The notes beneath the pieces are model-generated. The model searched no databases. It was not told where the DNA came from and saw nothing but the letters and a program-made list of their open reading frames with translations. Below, in pieces: positions 24,300 to 35,700 of a DNA stretch of 64,000 nucleotides; within the stretch, counting starts at the first letter, position 1, and every line of letters begins with the position of its first letter. This stretch comes from Isoetes taiwanensis (Eukaryota > Streptophyta > Lycopodiopsida > Isoetales > Isoetaceae): positions 5,714,600 through 5,778,599 of the forward strand of contig JAJEKV010000058.1 of the NCBI GenBank assembly GCA_021234155.1, written 5' to 3'. A program made the translations under genes and the position numbers.

Positions 24300-27200
24300 T
24301 GATACCATTCTCGTGCTTTAGCGGCCGAATTGATGACCACCAAAATCGCTAAAACGTGTATTGCACCGCCGCTTGCGAGGAAGAAGAGACAAAACCGAAT
24401 GATAGCTCCTATACCTCCTCCTAAAGAAAGCAAGAGGCTTGAAGATACCCAACAGCTCCAAATCACGTAAGAAGGAAAGCCCAATGAGGACGCAAAGATC
24501 CTATGCATTGTCGATGGATGATAGCGGATCCATTATCGAGAAAGCACATACGCATCCTCCATGCCCCGAGGAGAAGATGGATGACAAAAAGCGGAGTGGT
24601 ATGTTGATGTAGGCAAAACAAATGGTAAGGTGGATCTTGTGTTACACTCGAAAAGAAAGAGACCGATCTTATGAAGAAACAAGGTATTCTTATCACTTGT
24701 GAGGAGCAGGATGACATCCGTTGTCAACTTCTAGTGGAGGTTGTGAAGAACCACAAGAAAGATCTCGCCATTTACACATGCCGTGGCAACCGCCAAAGAT
24801 GGTCCGATGAAGAAGGACGGAGGCCGAGTCATGTTTCAAGTACGGGATGGCCTCAAAATACCGCCCTCACTCCAGCTTCTATTAGTGAAGGGGTGGCCCG
24901 AAGTGAGGAGAGCTTTTGCAGGACCTTCTCCAAGTTACTACCCCGAGGAGATGAAGCATCAAAATGATATCGTGGATGTAAATGAAGATTGGCGGACTTA
25001 GGAAAGGACATCCCCGCGCAACAATGCTTGATGGCATTTTGGCGTAAAATGACTAAAAGAAATTGGTACTGAGGCAATGAGTAGGCTAGTCAAGTATGCA
25101 GACAACTACCCACTTGGCCAATCTTTTACACATCCCATCCATGTTGACCGGCCCTGTGAGATCACATAAGTCAAGTCTTGTTAGCGGTGGAGGTATGACC
25201 CCGAGCATGCAAGAGAAATATTGAGGGCGATGGTGAGGAATCCAGCCAAGTTCCTATGCCAGCCAGACGTGCTTCCTTGGGATAAGAAAAGGATGCTCCA
25301 CTCCAAAGGGACAACACTAGAAGAGCTAACAAAGGAGAACCCTAATGTATGCTTCCTTATTATTGACGGACAAAGATTCTATTGAGGCACAACGATCCCT
25401 ATCCAACCAGGCTTTGCAACCGGACAAACAATGTATCTGCTACATTACAACCACGGGAGGTGTCGGTTTCTAAGCCCCCCATACCCCTCAGCAGGGACCC
25501 GGCAGAGATTAGTGCAACATTGAACTAAATGGGCTAAGTCTTTCTTTATAAAAGGTTAGTATATTTAGTGGAATAGAGTCGATATATCAAGTAGCAATAA
25601 CAGTAGTAGAATAGGTCCAAATAGGTGTCAAGGCGTGCCAATTAAAGACCGGGCGCGAATTCATGCTGCCAATTCGCGCCGGCGGTATTCGCCCGCCAAT
25701 TGTCGCGATGAATACACGCCACGCCGCGAATTGCCAATTTCATCAGCGGACGAATACACGCCAGCGTGAATGCGCCTTGCCAATTGGCTACCGGCATGTA
25801 TTCATGCCGCCTATTTCGGACGATTTTATACATGCGGCCGCGAGCCGCTGGCGTGTATTCATCTTTGCCACTACTGGCGTGTATTCGTCCGCTGAATTGT
25901 CGGCATGAATACACGCCAGCGCCGAATTGGCAACGCATCACCGATCAAAATGCGATACATTGGCAATTCGCGTGTGGCGTGTATTCATACTGACAATTCA
26001 CGGACGAATACACGCCAGGCGCGAATTGGCAGCATGAATACACGCCACATGCGAATTGGCACGACTGCCTTTGACCTTTCCTGATTATCCTGTTTGCTTG
26101 ATCTAAAAAGCGGTTCTTTTGTATGCCCTGCTCATATTGGCTGACATGCTTTCCTCACACGTGCAGCCCTTACGTGGAACAACTCCACATGCCCGCCAAA
26201 GAATGGATAGAATATGGAAGACCCCTGCAAACAAAACAGGGAGGAACGAAGTCTGAGGAGTTTAAAGCATTGGAAAAGACCTTGGCTCAGACTATCATCC
26301 AAGATAGGAAACCAAGAGCCAAAAAAACGAGAAAAAAAGCGGGAGGAAGCAGCGAGACGTCCCCAAGCAGCCTTCCGTGAGGTCCTACCGATGCCTACAA
26401 GATCGTCTTCGCTAAGGACGAAGTCTGGGCGAAGTGGAATGAGTTCTGGGATGCTTATGCTCAGAAACAGCTACCAGACCCAATGGGACGAGGGCCTCCT
26501 CAAGATACTTCAATATTTGATCTCAAGACTACCGAGATGAGGAAAGTACAGGGCCTCCAAGATGATGAAATCATTTGGTTGTTAAATCAATGCATAAACA
26601 AAGAAGTTATGTACAAGAAGGCTTCTTCAGTTAAGGACAAAATGTCCTTCATTGATTGTTGCACTCATATAAAGAACATGCGAGTTATGAAGGTAGCAGT
26701 TGGTGAAGAACTTCAGAAGCTATCTGGTGATGTAACATTGTCCAAGTCGGCTGCTAGACAAGTATGGCGTGTCTCACGATGACATCAAGAAATACGTCTT
26801 TTGGTCGAAGGAATTTTTGCAAAACAGGAAATCGAAGAACCAACAGCACACCTCAAAGCTATCTGATAAGGTGATGGCTGAGCTGAGAAGAAAGGTTGCC
26901 GTCCTGAAAGATGTTGGTGGTGACTTACCTGCACTCCAATACCTGGTCTCTATCGGCTATAAAGGTCTCCCACCCGATACAACAATAGGCCCTCGTAATA
27001 TTTCTCTGCTTGTATTGGATAGCGGGACCCAAAAGGAGAGAAGGGGATGACTCAACAGAGTATAGCAGTTTTTTAGTAGTCGCATAGGTTTAACAACTCG
27101 TAGCTCTTTACTATTGTCATCATATGCCCCTCAGGAGAGCCTCATATGCATGCTTTGGTGGCTTCATACGACTTGGAATGCCTAAAGGTCGTTAGGGAAG

Positions 27201-28036
27201 GCTCTCTTCTCTTTGAGACAAAGGATACTGATTTGAGGATGCAGTATAAAAGCACTTGTATAATCTTCATAATGATATCCCTTGTGCTAGATGACGACTA
27301 TGAGGTAGCTAAGAGCAAAGGGGCATCGGATAAAGGTGCATGGCAGTGTTTTCTTTTGGATGAACCCAACTTGAAAAATGTCTTCTACAAAGCAGATGAT
27401 GAGGATGAAGCAAATGAATGCGAGGAATTTGATGTTCCTAACCTCTACCGCAAAGACATCACTCTGGAATTGCTGACAAAAGAAAAGGGACCCTTGAATA
27501 AACATGGGTTTGCAATCAATCTGGCAAGCTATCTTGTTGAGGCATTTGCACCACTTGATACCACTTGCTGTGAATTGCATGTTGGAGGGTATATTGGTAG
27601 AGAGGCCCTGAAGACATCAAGAAGATGTTTAAGTTTCGTCAACGATGACCAGTCCAGGGATTTGCTTGAAGTGTTTCTCGAAAAGGTACTAGCCACGGCT
27701 GATTGGGGTCCCCAAAAAAAAAAAAAAACTGGCTTTTTGGTACCTTACGAAGGGCAGAAGCAGAATACTAGTTCACAAAAGCCTACGAGTGCAACTCCAG
27801 AATGTTCAAAAAGCAATGCAACCCCCGAGGAGAAGGCCAAAATGCTAGAGCGGGAACGTGAGACCATGGAGAAAAATTTGGAGTCCATGCTTCATAACAT
27901 TCCAACTGGTAATGTCCAAATTTTGGGGTACGAAAAGGGCAGTTCCCCGATACCAGCCGGGATGATCATGCAAGCTCGGATGCAACCACCGAGGTTAGGG
28001 AATCAAACCCCCTGTGGTAGCTTTCATAGAACGTAA
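24300..28036 (+). pseudogene. Element C ParB-like / methyltransferase-like protein, disrupted
   Basis: Pieces in order: a helical region near 24,700 (QLLVEVVKNHKKDLAIYTCR); a ParB-like domain at about 25,080-25,420 with EHAREILRAMVRNPAKFL, LPWDKKRML and CFLIIDGQRFYWGTT, where GQR replaces the usual GNH/GxR loop; the repeat array at 25.6-26.05 kb; a middle region at 26,123-27,046 (VQGLQDDEIIWLLNQCINKE) that aligns with LRGMNNAEVSQLMDEI of the 5-7 kb gene; and a region from 27,146 in which LVEAFAPLDTTCCELHVGGY is followed by IGREALKTSRRCLSFVNDD. The last part aligns with the motif I region of the family A protein, but the VLDxxxxxGTT motif is lost, so methyltransferase activity is unlikely. Gene order and domain order match families A and 5-8 kb, supporting common descent. 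Confidence 0.65.
25632..26062. repeat. Repeat array C, 11-mer GAATACACGCC in both orientations
   Basis: The exact 11-mer GAATACACGCC occurs at 25,710, 25,752, 25,907, 26,006 and 26,036, and its complement GGCGTGTATTC at 25,850, 25,876 and 25,976: eight copies in 337 bp. Between them lie CCAATTCGCGCC-type motifs in either orientation (for example near 25,669 and 26,018). GAATACAC is also the half-site of the family A palindrome. A GCGGCCGC core is present at 25,834-25,841. The array separates the ParB part of the gene from the rest. Confidence 0.85.
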
Positions 28037-28261
28037 CGTGTCCGAACTTAACGGTGGCATTCATGCTTCCGACGAAGAAGCATCCGGGGAGTGAAGTAGA
28101 CGCTAAGCCCTCCGCCGGATGACGGGCGACGATGAAAGGTAATTCACGCCAGCGATATGTAGCTTTGTTATGAAGGATAAAACGCAGCTTGGCGGTATTG
28201 CGAACACTTTGCATGGCTAACTCTTTGTTTTCCATGGTTCTCGGGCTCCACCGCTTGTGAC

Positions 28262-28884
28262 AAAATCATTGTCTTCGATCCAATGGTATCCTGTGTAAAA
28301 CGTTTCCTAAGAAGCTTATTAACAGTGATGACTTCGAGCAAGTCCCTCTAGAATCGAATACTAAGTGGATCTATCCTCGTCCACACTTAGAAGATATGAT
28401 GAATGAGGCGTTCAGATTGTTTCGAAGTTGCCATCCGGTCCTCAATGGAATCACGAAAATGTTGAATGAAGTACTTAGGGTGTTACCAGGCATGAATCGA
28501 GACTTTGTGACGATTTGGGACCAAAGTAAGTGTATAAAGTTTCCATATCCAAGAGATCCGGATGGCAAACCGGTCTTCGTGAAACATCTTGGTACTATGA
28601 TGGATCAGCTTGGCATTCAAAAGAAAGAGGACATCATAATAGTAGATGATGATGCTCTTAAGTGCTTTTATAATCAAGGTCAGGCTCTAAATCCACCAAC
28701 TTATACTCCACAAGATTACTCAACAGATGAGTTTCTAGTACTATTCATGTCCATCATGAGTGGCTTGGCTTCTGGTAAAACAATATCAGATGTTGTCGAA
28801 ACGCATCCAGAACTAGATCGGACTAAAGAGATGGATCCCTATCTTGAGAGTTATTTGACAAAGAAAGGACTAGTCCCTCCATGA
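28262..28884 (+). pseudogene. Element C FCP1/SCP-like phosphatase-domain protein
   Basis: The domain begins KIIVFD at 28,262 and, after a disrupted CTG, resumes GILCKTFPKK, the usual plant FCP1-like LVFDLNGVL motif. The intact frame from 28,396 to 28,884 carries VLPGMNRDFVTIWDQSKC and the acid-loop motif IIIVDDDALKC, followed by a conserved NPPTYTPQDYSTDEFLVLF. FCP1/SCP-type HAD enzymes dephosphorylate Ser/Thr residues such as those of the RNA polymerase II tail. The DxDxT site here would read D-L-N-G, with Asn in place of the second Asp as in the element B relative, so catalysis is doubtful. It lies between the methyltransferase-like gene and the right terminal repeat, as in element B. Confidence 0.7.
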
Positions 28885-29094
28885 TGTAATCTTCATATCA
28901 AGTGAATACAATGTAAAAAGTGTTCTCTGTATATTGATGTGTTGTTATCTACAAATGCTAATCAAACACCACATTCTTCTCACTAAAACAAGAAAATGTT
29001 AAACCACCCACTACTACAATGCAAAAATTTGCAACAATGCAAAACAGCATGTCACACAACAAAACACTATATTGAGAAAAGGGTATGCAAAAGT

Positions 29095-29142
29095 GGCGTG
29101 CTTTTGGAACAGACATAAATCCAATTTAAATGAATGATGGTT
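29095..29142. repeat. Right terminal inverted repeat of element C
   Basis: Read on the minus strand from 29,142, this begins AACCATCATTCATTTAAATT and continues close to the terminal repeat of element B, including the AAAA-x-CxCGCC end of the similarity. The next four bases are TATA (29,143-29,146), a possible target duplication. I could not find the matching left terminus, so element C appears truncated on the left and lacks a visible transposase. Confidence 0.75.
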
Positions 29143-29146
29143 TATA

Positions 29147-30089
29147 ATAAAATAGTTTTGTCTGCTGCCTGTTTTGTCACAGCATTACCAGCGGGTTACA
29201 ATTTTTCTAATAACACAAAATAGTAATACTTAGGAGGAATCTGGGTAACTATTAAATCAGGTGATAAAGAGAGTCAAGTTTGTATTATAATTGACCAGTG
29301 AGTCAATTGTAAGCATCTTCAGGTCTACGATCTATATACCTAATCCAGGATGGTATTTTCGTGATACTGTGCATTTGCATTACGTGATGTTGTGCATTTG
29401 CATGCAACGGCCCACCTTCGGAGGGGTGGGGTGGCCGTGTAACTCCGCATCCATGCCAAATGGCCTGACGGATGAGCTAGAACATGTACATACAGATGGA
29501 GAGAGTGGTCTCCTTGGGGTAACCACCCAAGGATTACACTTGGCATGTAGTTATGCATAAGTAATGTCATAATATAGAATGTGCTAACCCATGCAGGGGG
29601 AAACTTGATGGAGCAGGTAAATAATGTATCGTTGTTATGCTAATGACTGAATGTTGAACATCCCTAATGCTCCTCCCCACTTAGTCCTTGTGGACTAACC
29701 CCAGGTGTATGTTTGTATTTAAGATGGCACGTCCTGAGGCTACCATCATCCTGAACCTGGATTCCTTCGTCACATGGTGGTTTAATGAGACGGAGGATGG
29801 AGCCGATATGATGTCCAAAGTAAGAGTTTATGAGATCATAATTTATAATTTATTCATCAAGCCATTTAGGCCCTCAGGCCTCTATGGCAAACAAAATACA
29901 TAATGTAATGCAACGTAATATAGGCACTCAATCCAAGCACCAAATATCAAAACTATCCATAAGATTAAATAAGTTTATAATGTCTCAGACGCCCCATCCA
30001 AACATCCCTAAGATAAGCACTTAACTTATGTGCGTGTATTTCTAGTAGCTCTCTCAAGGTCCTCGTCAGATATCATATTTGGTTCCAAT
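29147..30089. other. No gene recognised
   Basis: AT-rich sequence with short open frames only, none longer than 90 codons and none with a recognisable motif. Confidence 0.5.
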
Positions 30090-30905
30090 ATTCTCTTTTT
30101 TAATTGAGGGCTTATAAGTATATTTATATAAGTATAGGTACAAAACTACTTTTTACAGGGAAGTATAACCCATAGAGTTTTTGGCTTAAGATAATAAAAA
30201 AAGAAGCTCAGGTCAAATGCATAAGTCCGCGACATTTTATGGTTCCAATATTCTCATAAGCTGAACATTCCAGAAATGCGTGCTTCTCTGTTTCTATTTC
30301 AGGGTCTAGGCATCCTAGACAAAATCTCTTATTACGAGGTGTTCCATTCCATCTACCTGTTTCAACATGTAGGTGATGCGATGATAACCGCAACTGAGAA
30401 ATTAACATGCGGTTTTTTCTGTTGATGTTTGCAAGCAAATACTCATGTTCTTCATATGTGTCCAAATTGTTTATATCATCAAGATAGAACCTTTTTTAAC
30501 ATCTCCGCCCTGGTTCAAGCTACCACATTTCCTTCAGACACAAGCCTTCACCTCCCCATAAACTTCTTTGTACTTAATTGACTTCGCCACACATCATGTC
30601 CAAGCCACTTAGTACTCCATTTTCTCACTTCATAATACCACCCCTTATCCTTGGATTGCTCAAGGGCTAGGCGAGGAAATCTATCCACTTCCATTGTGAG
30701 AACCCTATTAACAAAAGTTATTGTTCTGCATAGGGCTTCCACTTCTAAGGGTAACATGCCCTCTCACCAACATCATGCAATATGGAGTTTGTGGCTTTGC
30801 ACCAAGCTCACTTAATAAAAAACATTTCTGCACATTCTCAATGCCATTCCAGCATTTTCGGGATAATCCAGGGCCCCATACTGGGCTACCATATAGTGTC
30901 ATTGT
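30090..30905 (-). mobile_element. LINE reverse-transcriptase C-terminal remnant
   Basis: On the minus strand three frames in succession carry LYGSPVWGPGLS and WNGIENVQKCFL (30,830-30,900), LPLEVEALCRTITFVNRVL and KGWYYEVRKWSTKWLG (30,600-30,750), and LRLSSHHLHVETGRWNG with CLGC...HAFLECSAYE (30,250-30,400). This is the layout of the region after the reverse transcriptase in plant LINEs, ending in a Cys/His cluster. Two frame changes break it. A short T run and GAGGG at 30,094-30,106 may be the 3' end. Confidence 0.7.
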
Positions 30906-31000
30906 TCAGGCAACTGTATTATGAGCAGCTTCGACCTCAAATTGAGGTTGAGGAGTCTTCTTCCAGGGGCAGATCTAGCAATTCCTCCTCGGTCACTTTC

Positions 31001-31250
31001 GAGGAGGGGGAGGAAGGGGACAAGCATGGGTGATTGTGTTGCTGGAGTTGTGTATATAACGTATGGGTGTGATCATTGTATGTTGGTGGAATGTGATCGT
31101 TTATGTGTGGCCCTGGCCTTTATATGAACTTCTATTTGTAAAGAAGCATTATGAACAAAATGTCATTGTTACATGGTTATCTATATCTGGATTATTTGGC
31201 GCAACAGCCTAGGCCAAGGGGCTAGGTCCGTTTCAGTTGGTATGAAAGCC
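31001..31250 (+). repeat. Probable LTR with primer-binding site, Ty3/gypsy
   Basis: TGGTATGAAAGCC at 31,238-31,250 resembles the plant initiator-Met-tRNA primer site TGGTATCAGAGCC, with both differences in the CAG triplet. An LTR ending in CA at 31,235 and beginning TG near 31,030 would be about 206 bp, with GTATATAACG at about 31,055 as a TATA box. A purine tract (GAGGAGGGGGAGGAAGGGGA) lies just before the proposed start, as expected before a 3' LTR. I could not find the partner LTR, so the boundaries are provisional. Confidence 0.45.
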
Positions 31251-31369
31251 AAGTTCTGAAAACCTTCGGGCCATGGGAATTAAGGGCTAGAAACTTAAGA
31301 AGTATACTGGAAAGTAGACTTGTTTTATGGAAAATAACCATTGCCATCATTTTCCAGGTGGTTAGCACG

Positions 31370-32293
31370 ATGTCTGGAAATAATGATAACGATTCAGGAG
31401 CTCGGGGAAGTGGCACTGCTCCTACCATAACTGAGCAAATTTTGGCAGCTATGCAGCCACAACTTGCCACTATGCAACAACAGCTTGCCACCAAGGATGC
31501 TGACCTTGATGAAGTCAACAAGGTTTTGAAGCAACTTAAGATGGAGACATTTAATGGTAAATATACCACAGGTGAGGATGCTGATGCGTGGTTGAAAGGG
31601 ATCGAGTTTTATTTTCAAGTTAAGAAAACTTCCAACTTATTAAAGGCAACCATTGCCGATATGCTATTGACTGGACCTGCCAAGATATGGTGGGAAGAGT
31701 ATAAGAAGGCTAATCAGCTTTTTCTGAGCCATATCACATGGGGTACCTTCAAGGTAGCATTTAAACTCCATTATTTACCTGCTGGGTTTGAGCTAAAGCA
31801 GATGAACAAGTTCCAAAATTTGGTTCAAGAAGATACCGTAGAAGTGTATGCCAATGCATTTAGGGCATTGCAACCATATGGATCCACTATGACAGTGGCA
31901 CAATTAGCTGACAAGTTTATTCGTGGACTCAAGCCGGAGTTGACTTTGCTAGTCGGAGGGGTAACCTATCCCAGCTTAGAAAAAGCTATCCAAGTCTTCA
32001 AGTTTAAAGAGCAAGTCCAGACTCGGATCATGAAAAGTCGAGAGGAAACAACCCAACCTTGGAAATCAGAAAGGGAATGTCCTCATAAGCAGAGAGAAAG
32101 ATCTTTTGCTGCTTCTGGAGATACCAGAGGAAATGCGCGTCCTACTCCAGAAAGGCAGCTAAACGGACCAAGCCAGATAAGTTCTGAGGAACAAGAATGT
32201 TGCCGCCGAGAAAGATTGTGTTACTATTGCAAAGAAGCTAGGCATATTTCAGCTCATTGTCCTAGAAAGTGGCAAAATAGGAACAATGCATGA
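31370..32293 (+). CDS. gag: Ty3/gypsy retrotransposon Gag
   Basis: This 307-codon frame is intact from the ATG MSGNNDNDSG. It contains the retrotransposon gag core (FNGKYTTGEDADAWLKGIEF, then ATIADMLLTGPAKIWWEEYK, LAPQ-like YLPAGFELKQMNKFQNLVQE and LADKFIRGLKPEL) and ends with a CX2CX4HX4C zinc knuckle, CYYCKEARHISAHC, at about residues 288-301. Gag packages element RNA in cytoplasmic particles. It starts about 120 bp after the primer-site-like sequence. The stop at 32,293 separates it from the protease remnant, whereas many plant Ty3/gypsy elements have one fused Gag-Pol frame. Confidence 0.85.
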   Translation: MSGNNDNDSGARGSGTAPTITEQILAAMQPQLATMQQQLATKDADLDEVNKVLKQLKMETFNGKYTTGEDADAWLKGIEFYFQVKKTSNLLKATIADMLLTGPAKIWWEEYKKANQLFLSHITWGTFKVAFKLHYLPAGFELKQMNKFQNLVQEDTVEVYANAFRALQPYGSTMTVAQLADKFIRGLKPELTLLVGGVTYPSLEKAIQVFKFKEQVQTRIMKSREETTQPWKSERECPHKQRERSFAASGDTRGNARPTPERQLNGPSQISSEEQECCRRERLCYYCKEARHISAHCPRKWQNRNNA

Positions 32294-32413
32294 CCGCAAG
32301 CTAGTAGTGGGAACTCGGGAAACTAGAATAGGCCAGTAATAAGTACATCAAGTGTTAGTGGACCTCGAAATACTCGTACTGAGGAGAGGCCTGCACGAGC
32401 TCAAGCAGTTACA

Positions 32414-32768
32414 TTGGAAGAAACAGAAGTAGCACCAGATATGCGTGCATACGTCATTGGTGGAGGCCCTGCTGAATATATTGCTACTGACATTATCCAT
32501 CTACCAGGTAGCATTCGAACGCAACCTTTTCATTTTCTAAATGACAATAGTAGCACACACAATTTCATTTTGCCTAGATTGGTTGCTCAGCATGGAATGC
32601 TAGATCTGTAGAATTAGCAGATGGTGTGATTAGCATAAAGTTTCATACTAACTTTGAAGTCCTTGATCTGGGTAAGTATGATTTAATTCTGGGAATGCCA
32701 TGGTTGAAAGCCGTGAAGGCCTACGTCGATTGTAAAGGCACCCTACTGCATTTGGAATTTATGAGCTA
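32414..32768 (+). pseudogene. Ty3/gypsy aspartic protease remnant
   Basis: FLNDNSSTHNFILPRLVAQ near 32,540 matches the retropepsin segment usually written IDSGSTHNFI, but the catalytic D-S-G has become D-N-S. After a frame change the second conserved block ELADG...YDLILGMPWLKA appears (32,610-32,720), typical of the protease C-terminal half. The pol gene then ends at a stop codon; no reverse transcriptase, RNase H or integrase follows, so the element is truncated. Confidence 0.75.
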
Positions 32769-35700
32769 ATTATTGGTACTATTATAATAGAGTGAGCGAT
32801 GTAGAAGCCCATAGAGCTATAAGAATGTAGTTCTAAAAACATGACGTTCCTGTTGAATGGTTCTAAGAAGATATCATGAAGTATAATATGAGTTTCTACA
32901 CACTTTTGTGTTGAGTGACATTTATGACAACCTTCTATGTAGTTAACCACATTATACACTAGCTCCATTCTATGTCTATTTTGCCGATCCGACTGTTAGA
33001 GAGCTCCAAGAGCGGAGACGAAGGAGCCAAGTTATGATAGTGTGTGGCCTAGTAGAGGAGGCATGAGAGAACCTCATCCATATGCTTCAGATGCAGATCT
33101 TTGCTCGGATGACGTTCTATACGCCCATACACATTGTCAGAGCAAGCCCCCATGGAGCCCAGTGTCCAAACTGCCCCTGGGTAGTCATATTCACGATCGG
33201 GGATGTATAGGAGCGAGCAATTTTGATTGAGTGGCAAAATATGACCTTCCATTATGATTTAAGCCACTTCACCCTCCAGCCATGGAGGGCAACCCTCCGT
33301 GCACAGCACCTTGTTTTTTTTGTTTTTTGTTTTTTTGGTATTGAAATCACAAGCACCAAAGAAAGAGGATCAATTGGAAGTTCAAAACCCTCTTTGGCAA
33401 TCACAAGCACTAAAGAAAAGAGGTTTAAATGGAAGCCCACACGCAACTTGGAGGGTCCAAAGTAGGATCCTAAATAATAACTTTTGTTTCTAAGTCTATC
33501 TGGTTGGTTGTTTTTTCTTCAGATTTTTTTTATGGTATATCATAATCTTTTAGTTTTTCCATCTCTCCATCGGGATTAAAATTCTATTATTTTTAGAGGT
33601 ATAGAGGATACTTAGTTATTTATCATCCTTTTTGGTATTTTTATGTTCTATTTATGTAGATGACCATGTAGTCACGCACTGAGGCTTCAATACATGTAGG
33701 GAAGATTCTCACTAAAGCTCCAACCTATCAGTTATGGAGTTCATAGCTAAAAATATTCTAGTAAACTAATGATAAGACTAGGAACTCTCTTTCCCACCAA
33801 CAAATACTACAAAGGCAATGACCAATGATGACAATGCATTAAAGATAAAATACCCTTTGATTTGGGGATGGATTCCAAAATAAAAATTAAACACATGAAA
33901 TAAGGGTATTAGACTTACAAAGTAAACACAGGTTTAAAAAATAAGCCAAAAAGACATAGCTCCTCAATGTGCTGATAAGCCTGGAAACTCGAATTGCATT
34001 GTATTTGAATACTATTGTATTCAATTGTATATTACGAAACACCACCCACATCATAACCTACAATTTGCTATGCAAAGTAATCAAACGTGTTTTGGACTAT
34101 TTTTTTTTACATCCTTCTTATGCGGCAAAAGGAGAATCTGATTGGTTGCATTTTGATGTCACAATTTGTGGCGGGGTTTTTCCTAAAAGAAAATGGGACA
34201 GCAAAAATTTACACAATGTAAATGAGACATGACACAAAAGTGTCCATGGAAAAGCTCTGGAGTCTTATTTGCTTAAGTGGCTCAATCAAACTTTAAAAAA
34301 ATTAAGGACAAACTTGTCGTGGACCTTTTCCCACCGCAACTACATCTTCTTTTGATTAAATTTGGTTGGTCCACCTCAGCAAATAAGACACGATGGATTT
34401 TCCATAGCAAGTTCTGGGACATGGTGCAAACATCTTCCATGCCCTAGATTTTCCACGGCAAGTTCTGGGACATGGCGCAAACCTCTTCCATGCCATGCGA
34501 ATTCCGGAGCCGCATTTTCTTCCGAGGGATTTCTCCCCCAACAAAATAAGATTGCAACCTAGCCCAACCAGAATTGGTTTCTTCCGGAATATCTGGCTTG
34601 TTTTAGCTTTCTGGAAGAATAGGTAATGCCGCTTCTTGGTGCTTCGCCTCGTGATGCGTTGTGGTACATATCGACCTTAAAACAATGATCATGTGGATGT
34701 ATGACCTGTTCACAATTTATTGAGTTCAAAAGCTTTGCAGCTATGGAAAACATGCAACAGCTGGCTTAATTTTTGAAGGAGATGTGTTTTGAAACAAGGC
34801 TTTTTTGTCTTGCCAATGGCTTAATTTTTGAAGGAGATGTATTTTAAAACAAGGCTCTTTTGTCTTGCCATTTGCAGGAGATGTGTGCTGATTCTTGAAG
34901 ACTTGATGTCATATACTTTTATAAGAATAGAATCGAGTTCTTAAAGACTTGATGCCATATACTTTTATAAGAATAGATTCAAGTTGTTGAGCTGTACTTC
35001 GACCAATTGGAAAGCAAAAAAATAAAATAAAAAATCAAACCCATTAGTCGTACTTCCCTTGCCTTGCTCATCATTAAACAAAAATCAAATTTTGGAAAAA
35101 CTTCTGCCACATATTCTGCAACAGCTATCTTGCATCAAAGCCCTCTTTAACTCATTCCATGGTTTTTGCATCTTCAACAAGACTGTGAACCATGTAGCAA
35201 AAATGCAAGAAAAACAAGAAGAGAAAGAAGTGGCAAAGCGGAATTTATGAGACATGATGTATATTACAAGTCACGCCTTGATAATTGATAACGAAGTAGT
35301 GAAAAGGTAAATTTGATAAGACATGTCCAAGGATGACATGGCATCACAAATGTTGTTGTATACTTATAAGATAGTCATGTTTTAAGCCAACCGGCCCCCT
35401 CAACAAATATGAATCTCGACTTTCCTGGAGCGCCTGTGCCAGCATGAAGCTAGATATATATATTAGCAAAACCTTACCCACATTGCCAGACTATAGTTGA
35501 AAACATATAACTGACCACAGACTATTCATAGTGGTGGTCGTTGATATATATTAGCAAAACCTTACCCATGTTGCCTGACTATAGTTGAAAACATATAGCT
35601 GACCACAGACTATTCATAGTAGTGGTGCTTGAGAAGGACGTTGCATGTTTCTAATAGAAGACTTAGTGCATTAACCTATCTCTATTGTTGTTGAATCTTA

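Noticed and set aside
32769-33252. Retrotransposon integrase zinc domain on the minus strand (GCHKCHSTQKC)
   Set aside because: Only one Cys pair is visible, the His partner is missing, and flanking frames do not continue into an integrase core.
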